A DNA stretch of 6,359 nt from JACCTH01 sp035253825 (GTDB taxonomy: Bacteria > Actinomycetota > Acidimicrobiia > Spongiisociales > ZC4RG35), in the NCBI GenBank assembly GCA_035253825.1, contig DATFBM010000016.1, positions 1 through 6,359 of the forward strand. The letters run 5' to 3'. The translations under genes and the position numbers were made by a program. How positions within the stretch are numbered: position 1 is the first letter of the stretch; every line of letters begins with the position of its first letter. The notes under the pieces were generated by a model, which was given only the letters and a program-made list of their open reading frames with translations, was not told the origin of the DNA and did no database searches. Shown in pieces: positions 6,211-6,359 of the stretch.

Positions 6211-6236
6211 GACACCATTATACACCATAGTGTGTC
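6211..6236. promoter_or_regulatory. Candidate VapB/VapBC operator overlapping the promoter
   Basis: On the + strand ACACCAT occurs at 6212-6218 and again at 6222-6228, exactly 10 bp apart (one helical turn). The second copy also starts a perfect inverted repeat, ACAC-CATA-GTGT (6222-6233), and GACAC (6211-6215) mirrors GTGTC (6232-6236). The set covers the -10 box and the predicted transcription start, where RHH antitoxins typically bind to repress their own operon. Binding is inferred, not shown. Confidence 0.5.
6217..6222 (-). promoter_or_regulatory. Consensus -10 box (TATAAT) for the vapBC operon, leaderless architecture
   Basis: On the minus strand TATAAT ends six bases before the antitoxin ATG at 6210. 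The expected transcription start therefore coincides with the A of the ATG. There is no Shine-Dalgarno sequence, consistent with a leaderless mRNA. No convincing -35 hexamer is visible. Confidence 0.65.
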
Positions 6237-6266
6237 CCGGCGGCGGGATCTCGAAATGCTTGTGAC

Positions 6267-6359
6267 CTAACCGCCGAGATGCCTTCCCAGTGACTCGATC
6301 ATTCGCATGTGGATGTGATATCCAAATCCGGTTACCAGGGCCTTTCCTGATCGGGGTCC
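6267..6359 (-). CDS. Possible 3' end of an unidentified gene entering from the right edge
   Basis: On the minus strand a frame is open from the right edge to a TAG at 6267-6269, giving 30 residues that include ALVTGFGYHIHM and ESLGRHLGG. The composition (Gly, His and aliphatic residues, no Ser/Pro/Arg excess) looks more like a protein C terminus than the other frames here. I do not recognise a family. The stop falls 56 bases before the antitoxin start, leaving room for the vapBC promoter. Thirty residues is too few to be sure this is a real gene. Confidence 0.3.
   Translation of the reverse strand, partial: GPRSGKALVTGFGYHIHMRMIESLGRHLGG

Noticed and set aside
6229..6357. The antitoxin frame stays open upstream to the right window edge, suggesting a larger protein.
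   Set aside because: The upstream translation has no domain-like character, and the TATAAT box and family-typical MARTQVYL start place the gene start at 6210.
1..6359. CRISPR array, insertion sequence, transposase or phage attachment site.
   Set aside because: No regularly spaced repeats, no terminal inverted repeats with flanking duplications and no recombinase or transposase fragments could be found.

Overview
The window comes from a G+C-rich bacterium, most likely an actinobacterium or a close relative. No single marker settles this. The case rests on three things: a protein of the mycothiol-dependent maleylpyruvate isomerase fold (mycothiol is an actinobacterial thiol), two candidate leaderless promoters with a TAnnnT -10 box six bases from the start codon, and G/C-rich hairpins without U tracts. 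The species cannot be named from the sequence.

Bases 1-2520 (+ strand) hold the end of a putative purine or nucleoside uptake and salvage operon. It has the C-terminal half of a two-domain RbsA/MglA-type ABC ATPase. Thirteen bases later, behind a strong Shine-Dalgarno sequence, comes a 591-residue adenine-deaminase-family amidohydrolase. This enzyme keeps the metal-site framework but has lost several motifs that are nearly invariant in true adenine deaminases, so its substrate is open.

Bases 2521-5004 hold two minus-strand metabolic genes. One is a DinB-like/maleylpyruvate isomerase-fold metalloprotein (2670-3341, start set by its Shine-Dalgarno sequence). The other is a group II PLP-dependent decarboxylase of the aromatic-L-amino-acid decarboxylase type (3577-4968), upstream of it in transcription order. 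They are 235 bases apart. The first converges on the amidohydrolase gene, with an inverted repeat between the two ends.

Bases 5005-6359 hold small regulatory genes. A ribbon-helix-helix protein (5187-5390, +) diverges from the decarboxylase and has no visible toxin partner. It converges on a complete minus-strand toxin-antitoxin operon, made of an RHH antitoxin (5950-6210) and a PIN-domain VapC toxin (5576-5953) that overlap by GTGA. The antitoxin start is preceded at leaderless distance by a perfect TATAAT, embedded in a 10-bp-phased direct repeat that is a good candidate for the autoregulatory operator. The last 93 bases may carry the 3' end of another minus-strand gene.

Most of the window is ordinary. 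The items that most deserve a second look are the divergent deaminase and its pairing with the transporter ATPase, and the compact leaderless operator-promoter of the toxin-antitoxin pair.
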